From: CAYLHS01 sp964383535
GTDB taxonomy: Bacteria; Actinomycetota; Acidimicrobiia; Spongiisociales; UBA4744
Length of the DNA: 11,776 bases
Assembly: GCA_964383535.1 (NCBI GenBank)
Contig: CAYLHS010000067.1
Location: forward strand, 1 to 11,776
Reading direction: 5' to 3'
Positions 6,366-11,776 of this stretch are shown here, in pieces. Position 1 is the stretch's first letter. Each line of letters opens with the position of its first letter. Under the pieces are notes generated by a model. That model saw only the letters and a program-made list of their open reading frames with translations. It was not told the DNA's origin and did not search any database. A program made the translations under genes and the position numbers.

Positions 6366-7516
6366 CAGCCCACCTCCCCGCCTGCCAGTTGCACGGCTTT
6401 CTCGGCTGCCTCCCGCATCGTTGAGGCGGGAATCAGCTTCTCGGATTGGACCTTCGCCAGGATCTCTCGACCCTCGGTCGCGTTCGTGCCGTCGAGGCGA
6501 ACGACGATCGGCCACGGCAGGTTCAGACTCTGGAACGCCTCGAGCACTCCCTGCGCGACCAGATCGCCGCGGGTGATCCCACCGAAGATGTTGATGAGAA
6601 CCGTCTTGACCGACGGGTCCTGCATGAGCACCTCGAGAGCGTTGGTGATCGTGTCGGCGCCGGCGCCGCCGCCGACGTCGAGGAAGTTCGCAGCTTTGCC
6701 TCCGACGAGGGACACGACGTCGAGAGTGGACATGACGAGACCGGCTCCGTTGCCGATGATGCCGACGTCCCCGTCGAGCTTGATGAAGTTGAGGCTGCGC
6801 TCTTTGGCCATCCTCTCGACCGGCGGGATGACGTGTGCCTTCGCGAACTCCGGGAAGTCCTTGTGACGGAAGAAGCCGTTCTCGTCCAGCGCCACCTTCG
6901 AGTCGAGCGCCATGACCTTGCCGTCTTCGGTGAGGATCATCGGGTTGACCTCGACGAGGTCGCAGTCGTACTCGACGAACGCCTGGTACAGCTTCTTCAG
7001 CAGACCGATCGCCCCACGGGCGGCCTCGGGATCCAGCTTGGCCCGATACACCATCTCGGTCGCGAGCCAGTTCGGAAGACCGATCACCGGATCGATGTGT
7101 ACCTTGACCACGGCCTCGGGTTCAGTCGCCGCGACCTGTTCGATGTCCATGCCGCCCTTGGCACTGATCATGCCCAGGTGCTTCTTCGCCGATCGGTCGA
7201 GTGTGAACGACGCGTAGTACTCGGCTTTGATCTTGGAGGCTTTCTCGATCCACACCCTGTGGACGGTGTGCCCCTTGATGTCCATGCCGAGGATCTCCCC
7301 GGCTCGCTCGTACGCCTCGTCGGGACCGGCAGCGAGCTTGATGCCGCCGGCTTTGCCTCGTCCGCCCACCTGCACTTGTGCTTTGACGACGACGGTTCCG
7401 CCCAGTTCGCTGGCGGCATCGCGTGCTTCGTCCGGGGTGGTGGCGACCTTGCCTTCCGGGACTGGTACGCCGATGCGAGCGAACAAGGACTTCCCCTGGT
7501 ATTCCAGAAGGTCCAC
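6365..7516 (-). CDS. sucC: Succinyl-CoA synthetase (ADP/GDP-forming), beta subunit
   Basis: 383 aa, matching the family. The N-terminal ATP-grasp domain starts DLLEYQGKSLFARIGVPVPEG and contains the nucleotide-binding loop GGRGKAGGIK (about 51-60). The magnesium-binding region is CDLVEVNPMILTEDGKVMALDSK (about 185-207). The C-terminal ligase domain contains FLDVGGGA (about 278-285) and NIFGGITRGD (about 309-318). It provides the nucleotide-binding half of the SucCD enzyme and confers ADP/GDP choice, which I cannot call from sequence alone. Start is GTG, supported by GAGGAGAG a few bases upstream and by the conserved N-terminus. The stop overlaps the sucD ATG by one base, and the preceding B12-binding gene ends 12 bases upstream, so all three are one operon. 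Confidence 0.98.
   Translation of the reverse strand: MDLLEYQGKSLFARIGVPVPEGKVATTPDEARDAASELGGTVVVKAQVQVGGRGKAGGIKLAAGPDEAYERAGEILGMDIKGHTVHRVWIEKASKIKAEYYASFTLDRSAKKHLGMISAKGGMDIEQVAATEPEAVVKVHIDPVIGLPNWLATEMVYRAKLDPEAARGAIGLLKKLYQAFVEYDCDLVEVNPMILTEDGKVMALDSKVALDENGFFRHKDFPEFAKAHVIPPVERMAKERSLNFIKLDGDVGIIGNGAGLVMSTLDVVSLVGGKAANFLDVGGGAGADTITNALEVLMQDPSVKTVLINIFGGITRGDLVAQGVLEAFQSLNLPWPIVVRLDGTNATEGREILAKVQSEKLIPASTMREAAEKAVQLAGGEVG
6371..6379 (-). promoter_or_regulatory. Shine-Dalgarno of sucD
   Basis: GGGGAGGTG on the minus strand, 5 bases before the sucD ATG and inside the last codons of sucC. It decides the sucD start against the 50-codon upstream extension of the same frame. Confidence 0.75.
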
Positions 7517-7528
7517 GATCTCTCCTCG

Positions 7529-7921
7529 TCAGTGTTCTTCTACGTTCTGCGCTACCCAGTCGGTGATCTCCGACAGCGGGGTGCCTGGTGTGAAGATGCC
7601 GGCGAGCCCGGCCTCCTTCAGCTCGGCGATGTCGTCGTCGGGGATGATGCCCCCTCCGAACACAACGATGTCGGTGATGCCCTCCTCGGCAAGGAGCTGC
7701 ACGACTCGCGGGAACAAGGTCATGTGGGCGCCGCTGAGCACCGACATGCCGATCGCGTCGACGTCTTCCTGGATGGCGGTCTGAACGATCTGCTCGGGGG
7801 TTTGATGCAGCCCCGAGTAGACCACCTCGTTGCCGGCGTCGCGAAGCGCCCTGGCGATCACTTTGGCCCCTCGGTCGTGCCCGTCGAGACCGGGCTTGGC
7901 GATCAGAATCCTGCGTGGCAT
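7529..7921 (-). CDS. Free-standing cobalamin-binding domain of the methylmalonyl-CoA mutase type
   Basis: 130 aa: a whole protein consisting of just the B12-binding fold found at the C-terminus of acyl-CoA mutases. It has the DxHxxG motif at Asp13-Gly-His15-Asp-Arg-Gly18; His15 should be the lower cobalt ligand. It also has SVLSG (about 60-64) and the FGGGIIP turn (about 88-94), which shape the cofactor pocket. The opening RRILIAKPGLDGHDRGAKVIARAL is near-diagnostic of the methylmalonyl-CoA mutase branch. Such a protein needs a separate TIM-barrel subunit, not present in this window. It is first in an operon with sucC (12-base gap) and sucD, which fits conversion of methylmalonyl-CoA to succinyl-CoA. 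The frame is open 17 codons further upstream; the ATG at residue MPRRI is chosen by family alignment. No Shine-Dalgarno is evident. An ethylmalonyl- or isobutyryl-CoA mutase partner is possible. Confidence 0.93.
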   Translation of the reverse strand: MPRRILIAKPGLDGHDRGAKVIARALRDAGNEVVYSGLHQTPEQIVQTAIQEDVDAIGMSVLSGAHMTLFPRVVQLLAEEGITDIVVFGGGIIPDDDIAELKEAGLAGIFTPGTPLSEITDWVAQNVEEH

Positions 7922-8028
7922 TGCGACGCGCAGGTTACCGCACAAGGGTCGCGGGCCACGAGTCGAGGGCACGGCGAGTGTCCGGATTCCTTGCCTCCCC
8001 CTCCGGCTAGCGTTGGAACGTCGACACC

Positions 8029-8033
8029 AGGAG
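8029..8033 (+). promoter_or_regulatory. Shine-Dalgarno of tal
   Basis: AGGAG 5 bases before the tal ATG. It decides the start, since the same frame stays open for more than 500 codons further upstream across the antisense strand of the sucCD operon. Confidence 0.75.
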
Positions 8034-8038
8034 TCCGC

Positions 8039-9148
8039 ATGTCACGTCTACACGGAGTAGCAGCCAAGGGTCAGAGCATCTGGCTCGACTCGATCTCGCG
8101 TCGCCTACTGAAACCCGACGGCCTCCCCCGCATGATGATCGACGATGCCGTCACCGGCGTGACCTCGAATCCATCGATCTTCGCCGAGGCGATCATCGGG
8201 TCGACCGATTACGACGAACCGCTCGGCGAATTCGCAAAGGGTGGGACCTCAACCGGAGAGATCTACACGGACCTCGTCACTCACGACATCCAAGCTGCCT
8301 GCGATGCGGTTCGTCCGGCGTTCGACCGCACCAACGGCGTCGACGGCTATGTGTCGGTCGAAGTGTCCCCCGAACTCGCCCACGACACGCAGGCAACAAT
8401 CAAAGAGGCACACGCCTGGTCGAGGCGGATCCGTCGTCCGAACCTGCTGATCAAGGTGCCTGCGACCGAGGAAGGTATCCCGGCGATCAAACGCCTCATC
8501 GGTGACGGAATCTCCGTCAACGTCACGCTCATCTTCGCCCTTGACCGCTACCGGGCCGTGATGGAGGCCTACCTCAGCGGGCTCGAAACCCTGGACGCGC
8601 AGGGCGGTGACCTATCCAGGATCGCGTCGGTGGCATCGTTCTTCGTATCTCGATTCGACACCGAGGTCGACAAACGGCTCGAAGCGATTGGTTCGGGCGA
8701 CGCGCTCGCGCTGCGTGGAACGACGGCTGTTGCGAACGCCCGGGTCGCCTACGGTGAGTTCCTCGAAACGTTCAAGGGGCCCCGATGGGAACGACTCGAA
8801 CGGTTGGGCGCCCACATCCAGCGACCCCTGTGGGCATCCACATCGACGAAGAACCCGGCCTACAGCGACATCCTCTACGTCGAGGATCTCGTGGTCGGCG
8901 ATACGGTCAACACGATGCCGATCAAGACCATCGACGCCTACCAGGACCATGGTCCCCAGGATCCACCGGTCTTCACCTCCGACGACATCGATGCTGCTCG
9001 TGACACGCTCGCTCTTCTCGGCAAGGTGGGCATCGACTACAACGATGTCGTGCAAGTACTCGAGGATGAGGGCGTCGAGAAGTTCGCCGTTGCCTACCAC
9101 AAGCTCCTCGACTCGATCGAGAAGAAACGAGAGACACTGGTCGGGTAG
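8039..9148 (+). CDS. tal: Transaldolase
   Basis: 369 aa, close to the long transaldolase form known from mycobacteria. It transfers a dihydroxyacetone unit between sedoheptulose-7-phosphate and glyceraldehyde-3-phosphate to give erythrose-4-phosphate and fructose-6-phosphate (non-oxidative pentose phosphate pathway, cytosol). Visible landmarks: SIWLDSISRRLL (about 13-24), GVTSNPSIF (about 40-48), the Schiff-base lysine Lys139 in PNLLIKVPAT, GISVNVTLIFALDRY, SVASFFVSRFDTEVDKRL, and RPLWASTSTKNPAYSDILYVEDLV. All catalytic-barrel segments are intact. The start is fixed by AGGAG and the conserved N-terminus. It is divergent from the B12/sucCD operon across 117 bases where I find no convincing promoter boxes, and it converges on pcrA. 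No transketolase or other pentose phosphate gene is adjacent here. Confidence 0.97.
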   Translation: MSRLHGVAAKGQSIWLDSISRRLLKPDGLPRMMIDDAVTGVTSNPSIFAEAIIGSTDYDEPLGEFAKGGTSTGEIYTDLVTHDIQAACDAVRPAFDRTNGVDGYVSVEVSPELAHDTQATIKEAHAWSRRIRRPNLLIKVPATEEGIPAIKRLIGDGISVNVTLIFALDRYRAVMEAYLSGLETLDAQGGDLSRIASVASFFVSRFDTEVDKRLEAIGSGDALALRGTTAVANARVAYGEFLETFKGPRWERLERLGAHIQRPLWASTSTKNPAYSDILYVEDLVVGDTVNTMPIKTIDAYQDHGPQDPPVFTSDDIDAARDTLALLGKVGIDYNDVVQVLEDEGVEKFAVAYHKLLDSIEKKRETLVG

Positions 9149-9151
9149 GAC

Positions 9152-9196
9152 TCTCGTCACTGCTGGCAGGACATGTTCGTGCCGGCAGTGACGGGA
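9152..9196. terminator. Bidirectional terminator hairpin between tal and pcrA
   Basis: A 17-base stem (14 bases CGTCACTGCTGGCA at 9155-9168 with 9180-9193, one G-T wobble, extended by three outer pairs including another wobble) closes an 11-base loop with the ACATGT palindrome. It fills nearly all of the 52-base gap between the convergent stop codons, so it can serve both transcripts. There is no T-tract. The structure is seen directly; termination is inferred. Confidence 0.7.
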
Positions 9197-9200
9197 ACGC

Positions 9201-11399
9201 CTACACCTTCACCAACGGCGCCCACGCGAGCAGCAGCCGCTTCTCCCCCACCCCGTCGAACAAGACCGTCGCCTCGGCCCGGTCGCCCGAACCGACGATG
9301 CGCCGGACCGTCCCCTCGCCCCACTTGTCGTGACGGACCCGATCACCGATCGACAGCTCAACGTCACCGAGCGTGTGCCGAGGCTTGGCCTGCTCCCTTT
9401 CCGGCACACGCCGCTCCCGCTTGATCGTCTCAACCAATGACTCAGGGATCTCAGCGAGAAACCTGCTCGGCGGGTTGAAGTTCGCCGAACCCCACAGCAT
9501 CCGCTGCCATGCGTTCGTGACGTACAGCCGATCCTGCGCCCTCGTGATCCCCACGTAGCAGAGCCTTCGTTCCTCCTCGAGCTGGTCAGGGTCGCCGAGC
9601 GACCGCATGTGTGGGAACACACCGTCGTCCATGCCGATCAGGAAGATGACCGGAAACTCGAGCCCCTTGGCCGTGTGCAGGGTCATGAGGGTGATGGCCT
9701 CGGTTGCGTCCTCCATCTCGTCCAAGTCGGTGACGAGACTGATCGACTCGAGGAACAGCTCGACCTTGCGAAGTCCGGGCAACGCGCTCCACTCCTCACC
9801 GTCGACCAGCGTTCCCTCAGCTCCCGACTCGTACTCCTCGGCGACCGACACGAGCTCCCGAAGGTTCTCGGCGCGACCGAGCGCCTCGACGGTTCGCTCA
9901 GATTCCAGCTCGGTGACATACCCGGTTTCATTCATGACCGCTTCGAGCGCCGCTTTCGGGCCGTCGCCGGCATGGCTCCTCAACACCTCCAACAGCGCTA
10001 AGAACTCCTTGATGAGCGTCTGTGCGCGGCCCGACACTCCCGCCACATCGTTGCCGAGCGCGTCATGGAAGCTGATTCCGTGGCTCTGCGCGAATCGATC
10101 GACATGCCCGATCGTCGTGGCACCGATCCCCCGTTTCGGGACATTGATGATGCGCTTCAACGCCACTTCGTCATCGGGATTGACGAGCACTCGCAGGTAG
10201 GCAAGCACGTCCTTCACTTCGCGGCGCTCGTAGAACTTGACGCCTCCGACTACCTGGTACGGCAGCCCGAACCGGACGAACACCTCTTCCAGCACACGGC
10301 TTTGGGCGTTGGTTCGGTAGAAGACGGCGACGTCGGAAGGACGGTACCCGGCTCCCTCCAGTTCGGCTACTTGCTCGGCGACGAAGGCTGCCTCGTCGTG
10401 CTCGTCCTGGGCCTCGTAGCGGGCAACCAGCTCGCCCCGGCCGCGATCGGTCCACAGGTGTTTCACCTTGCGGGCTGCGTTGTTGGCGATCACCGAGTTG
10501 GCGGCCTCCAGAATCACTTCGGTCGATCGGTAGTTGCGATCGAGCACGACCACCGTCGCCTCCGGGTAGTCCTTCTCGAACTCCAGGATGTTGCGGATGT
10601 CGGCACCCCGCCATCCGTAGATCGACTGGTCGCTGTCCCCGACCACACACAGGTTCCGATGTCCGGCGGCGAGCTGACGAACCAGCGTGTACTGCGCGCG
10701 ATTCGTGTCCTGATACTCGTCGACCATGACGTACTGCCACCGCCGCTGGTAGTACTCGAGGACGTCGGGGAACGCCCCGAACAACTCCACCGTGATCATC
10801 AAGAGATCGTCGAAGTCCATGGCCGAGGCCTCGAGGAGCCGCTGCTGATACAGGCGGTACACGTCGGCGACCTGGCCGTGATAGAAGCCGGCCCCTCGCT
10901 CCTTGAACGTCTCGAAGTCGATCAGCTCGTTCTTGGCGTCGGATATCGCTGCTCGGATGTTGCGGGGTGGGAAACGCTTTGAGTCCATGTCGAGGTCGCG
11001 GAGACACATGGTGACCAGACGCAGAGCGTCGGCGTCGTCGTAGATGGAGAACCCGGCCCGATATCCCAGTCTGGGTGCCTCCCGGCGCAGGATCCCGGCG
11101 CACGCACTGTGGAATGTCGAGATCGTCATCGCTCGCACCCTGCCCCCGACGAGCGCCTCCACTCGTTCGCGCATTTCACCTGCGGCCTTGTTCGTGAAGG
11201 TGATCGCGAGAATCGAGGGCGGCGGTATCCCGAGATCGTGGATCAAATGGGCAATTCTGTAGGTGAGGACGCGGGTCTTGCCCGAGCCCGCTCCAGCTAC
11301 GACCAGTACGGGGCCCTCGGTCGCCGCAACGGCCTCGCGCTGCGCGGGATTCAGGTCATCGAGAAGGGACGCGCCCGCAACACCGATGTCTTCCCGCAT
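9201..11399 (-). CDS. pcrA: ATP-dependent DNA helicase PcrA/UvrD
   Basis: 732 aa from the chosen start, typical of PcrA. Superfamily 1A 3'-to-5' helicase motifs appear in order: Q-motif LNPAQREAV, Walker A AGAGSGKT (about 35-42), ITFTNKAAGEMRERV, Walker B VMVDEYQDTN, motif III VVGDSDQSIYGWRGA, motif IV RNYRS, motif V TLHTAKGLEFPVIFLIGMDDGVFPH, motif VI EEERRLCYVGITRAQDRLY. The C-terminus (GDRVRHDKWGEGTV and onward) is the small Tudor-like domain that in PcrA contacts RNA polymerase. Role: unwinding in nucleotide excision repair, recombination control and removal of stalled polymerase. The frame is open to 11561, but those 54 extra codons cross a repeat array and do not align with the family. 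MREDIGVAG at 11399 puts the Q-motif where expected. No Shine-Dalgarno is seen; TACCAT (11412-11407) 7 bases before the ATG could be the -10 of a leaderless transcript, with low certainty. Confidence 0.95.
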   Translation of the reverse strand: MREDIGVAGASLLDDLNPAQREAVAATEGPVLVVAGAGSGKTRVLTYRIAHLIHDLGIPPPSILAITFTNKAAGEMRERVEALVGGRVRAMTISTFHSACAGILRREAPRLGYRAGFSIYDDADALRLVTMCLRDLDMDSKRFPPRNIRAAISDAKNELIDFETFKERGAGFYHGQVADVYRLYQQRLLEASAMDFDDLLMITVELFGAFPDVLEYYQRRWQYVMVDEYQDTNRAQYTLVRQLAAGHRNLCVVGDSDQSIYGWRGADIRNILEFEKDYPEATVVVLDRNYRSTEVILEAANSVIANNAARKVKHLWTDRGRGELVARYEAQDEHDEAAFVAEQVAELEGAGYRPSDVAVFYRTNAQSRVLEEVFVRFGLPYQVVGGVKFYERREVKDVLAYLRVLVNPDDEVALKRIINVPKRGIGATTIGHVDRFAQSHGISFHDALGNDVAGVSGRAQTLIKEFLALLEVLRSHAGDGPKAALEAVMNETGYVTELESERTVEALGRAENLRELVSVAEEYESGAEGTLVDGEEWSALPGLRKVELFLESISLVTDLDEMEDATEAITLMTLHTAKGLEFPVIFLIGMDDGVFPHMRSLGDPDQLEEERRLCYVGITRAQDRLYVTNAWQRMLWGSANFNPPSRFLAEIPESLVETIKRERRVPEREQAKPRHTLGDVELSIGDRVRHDKWGEGTVRRIVGSGDRAEATVLFDGVGEKRLLLAWAPLVKV

Positions 11400-11442
11400 G
11401 ACCGAGATGGTACTTGCGTGCCGTGACATGACCGGCGAGCAA

Positions 11443-11475
11443 GCAGAACCCATCCGCTGGGCAAATCGGTTCTGC
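11443..11475. repeat. Inverted repeat of the CAGAACC unit
   Basis: Perfect 8-base arms, GCAGAACC (11443-11450) and GGTTCTGC (11468-11475), enclose 17 bases. The right arm is also the first unit of the neighbouring heptamer array, so the array has an inverted outlier copy. Confidence 0.5.
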
Positions 11476-11495
11476 GTCGTGGGTTCTGAGTTCTG
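11468..11495. repeat. Heptameric tandem repeat array (GGTTCTG type)
   Basis: Four seven-base units start at 11468, 11475, 11482 and 11489. Units 1 and 3 are GGTTCTG, unit 4 is AGTTCTG, and unit 2 is diverged (CGTCGTG). A degenerate GGT-starting unit follows at 11496. On the minus strand the unit reads CAGAACC. Confidence 0.6.
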
Positions 11496-11549
11496 GGTAG
11501 AACAACTCGCCCCTGGACACAGGCTCCGTTGCTGAGAACGACCCCCTCC

Positions 11550-11573
11550 GGCGTCGAGCATCAGCTCGACGCC
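11550..11573. repeat. Perfect 10-base hairpin upstream of pcrA
   Basis: GGCGTCGAGC (11550-11559), loop ATCA, then the exact complement (11564-11573). It is a strong isolated stem without a T-tract, about 150 bases upstream of the pcrA start. It could be a terminator for the leftward gene upstream, or part of a mobile repeat family. The role is not known. Confidence 0.5.
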
Positions 11574-11638
11574 ACCTCCCCCAACACTCGGCCTTCGGCC
11601 TCGCGAGGGGAGGAAACGGAGGCCTCGCTTCGCTCGGC

Positions 11639-11666
11639 GTACCTCGTATCTCGTACCTCGTACCGT
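11639..11666. repeat. Heptameric tandem repeat array (GTACCTC type)
   Basis: Seven-base units start at 11639, 11646, 11653 and 11660. Units 1 and 3 are GTACCTC, unit 2 is GTATCTC and unit 4 begins GTACC. The minus-strand unit is GAGGTAC. It is preceded by the mirror-symmetric run CTCGCTTCGCTC. Confidence 0.6.
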
Positions 11667-11705
11667 GTCGGGACTGAAAGCACACGTTCACCGTGGTCGC
11701 GGCCA

Positions 11706-11720
11706 CGGCCCGAAGGGCCG
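11706..11720 (-). terminator. Hairpin just past the putative upstream gene
   Basis: CGGCCC-TTC-GGGCCG on the minus strand, a 6-base all-GC stem starting 6 bases after the TGA of the partial leftward frame. Its location suits a terminator for that gene. There is no T-tract. Confidence 0.4.
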
Positions 11721-11726
11721 GCCGGC

Positions 11727-11776
11727 TCAGATCGGATACTCCGAGGGCTCTCCGGCTCCATCTTCGATCTCCTCGG
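11727..11776 (-). CDS. Possible 3' end of an unidentified leftward gene (partial)
   Basis: The minus-strand frame ends at TGA (11729-11727) and the visible tail reads EEIEDGAGEPSEYPI. Codons carry a mix typical of coding DNA, and the acidic composition differs from the Arg/Ser-rich read-through of the other two frames. A GC hairpin follows the stop directly. Only 15 complete sense codons are in the window, so I cannot identify the product, and the call could be wrong. Confidence 0.35.
   Translation of the reverse strand, partial: EEIEDGAGEPSEYPI

Larger units (their letters stand above)
11400..11726. other. Gene-free region upstream of pcrA, rich in inverted and tandem repeats
   Basis: About 330 bases with no supportable gene. 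From left to right it holds a possible -10 of pcrA, an 8-base inverted repeat made of the same unit as an adjoining heptamer array, a perfect 10-base hairpin, a nested structure (7-base outer arms CCTCCCC 11575-11581 with 11607-11613, around GGCC-TTC-GGCC at 11590-11600), a second heptamer array and a hairpin just past the putative upstream gene. The short frames across it are Arg/Ser-rich and follow the repeats, so I do not call them genes. Confidence 0.7.

Noticed and set aside
6446..8038. Open plus-strand frame of 531 codons antisense to sucCD and the B12 gene, in frame with tal
   Set aside because: It is the mirror of codon bias in a GC-rich conserved operon. Its Asp/His/Arg-rich translation resembles no protein, and tal has its own Shine-Dalgarno and family start.
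7922..8038. Promoter boxes between the B12 gene and tal
   Set aside because: TTGCCT at 7991 and TAGCGT at 8008 are spaced only 11 bases apart, and no other pair fits; a divergent promoter is expected but not visible.
10065..10982. Plus-strand frame of 305 codons within pcrA
   Set aside because: It is antisense to conserved helicase motifs and has no independent evidence.
11468..11666. CRISPR array
   Set aside because: Units are seven bases without spacers, and no cas genes are nearby.
11561..11761. Minus-strand frame of 66 codons upstream of pcrA
   Set aside because: Its codons are made of the heptamer array and hairpin repeats; composition follows DNA repeats, not protein constraint.

Overview
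The window is GC-rich bacterial DNA with dense, mostly single-copy housekeeping genes. The gene set fits an actinobacterium, probably an uncultured Acidimicrobiia-like lineage. The evidence is a long mycobacterial-type transaldolase, an actinobacterial PcrA helicase, a lemA-DUF2207 pair, frequent GTG starts and hairpins without T-tracts between genes. The class-level placement is inference. I see no tRNA, rRNA, CRISPR array, transposase or phage gene.

Layout from left to right. Bases 1-169 hold no supportable gene, only the region past the stop of the first gene. Then come a leftward two-gene membrane operon (lemA, then the DUF2207 protein, 170-2571) and a leftward DUF4386 membrane protein (2706-3422). 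The DUF4386 promoter overlaps a short palindrome that looks like a repressor operator. Next is a rightward MFS transporter (3552-4793) that converges on a leftward GNAT acetyltransferase (4894-5415). A large hairpin separates the GNAT gene from a leftward metabolic operon (5487-7921): a free-standing cobalamin-binding mutase subunit, then sucC, then sucD. A rightward transaldolase (8039-9148) is divergent from that operon and converges on a leftward pcrA/uvrD helicase (9201-11399), with a long bidirectional hairpin between them. Bases 11400-11726 carry no gene but are packed with inverted repeats and seven-base tandem repeats. The last 50 bases look like the 3' end of another leftward gene.

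How the genes fit together. The mutase subunit-sucC-sucD operon makes metabolic sense: methylmalonyl-CoA is isomerised to succinyl-CoA by a B12-dependent mutase, and SucCD then converts succinyl-CoA to succinate with NTP formation. SucCD also serves the TCA cycle. LemA and the DUF2207 protein are translationally coupled and probably act together in the envelope. The MFS, DUF4386 and GNAT genes are accessory-type single genes. The transaldolase (pentose phosphate pathway) and PcrA (DNA repair) are core functions.

The least expected structure is not a gene. Three intergenic arrays, one after the MFS gene and two upstream of pcrA, have different sequences but the same seven-base period. The pcrA reading frame runs open through one of these arrays, so a longest-ORF annotation would fuse repeat DNA onto the helicase N-terminus.
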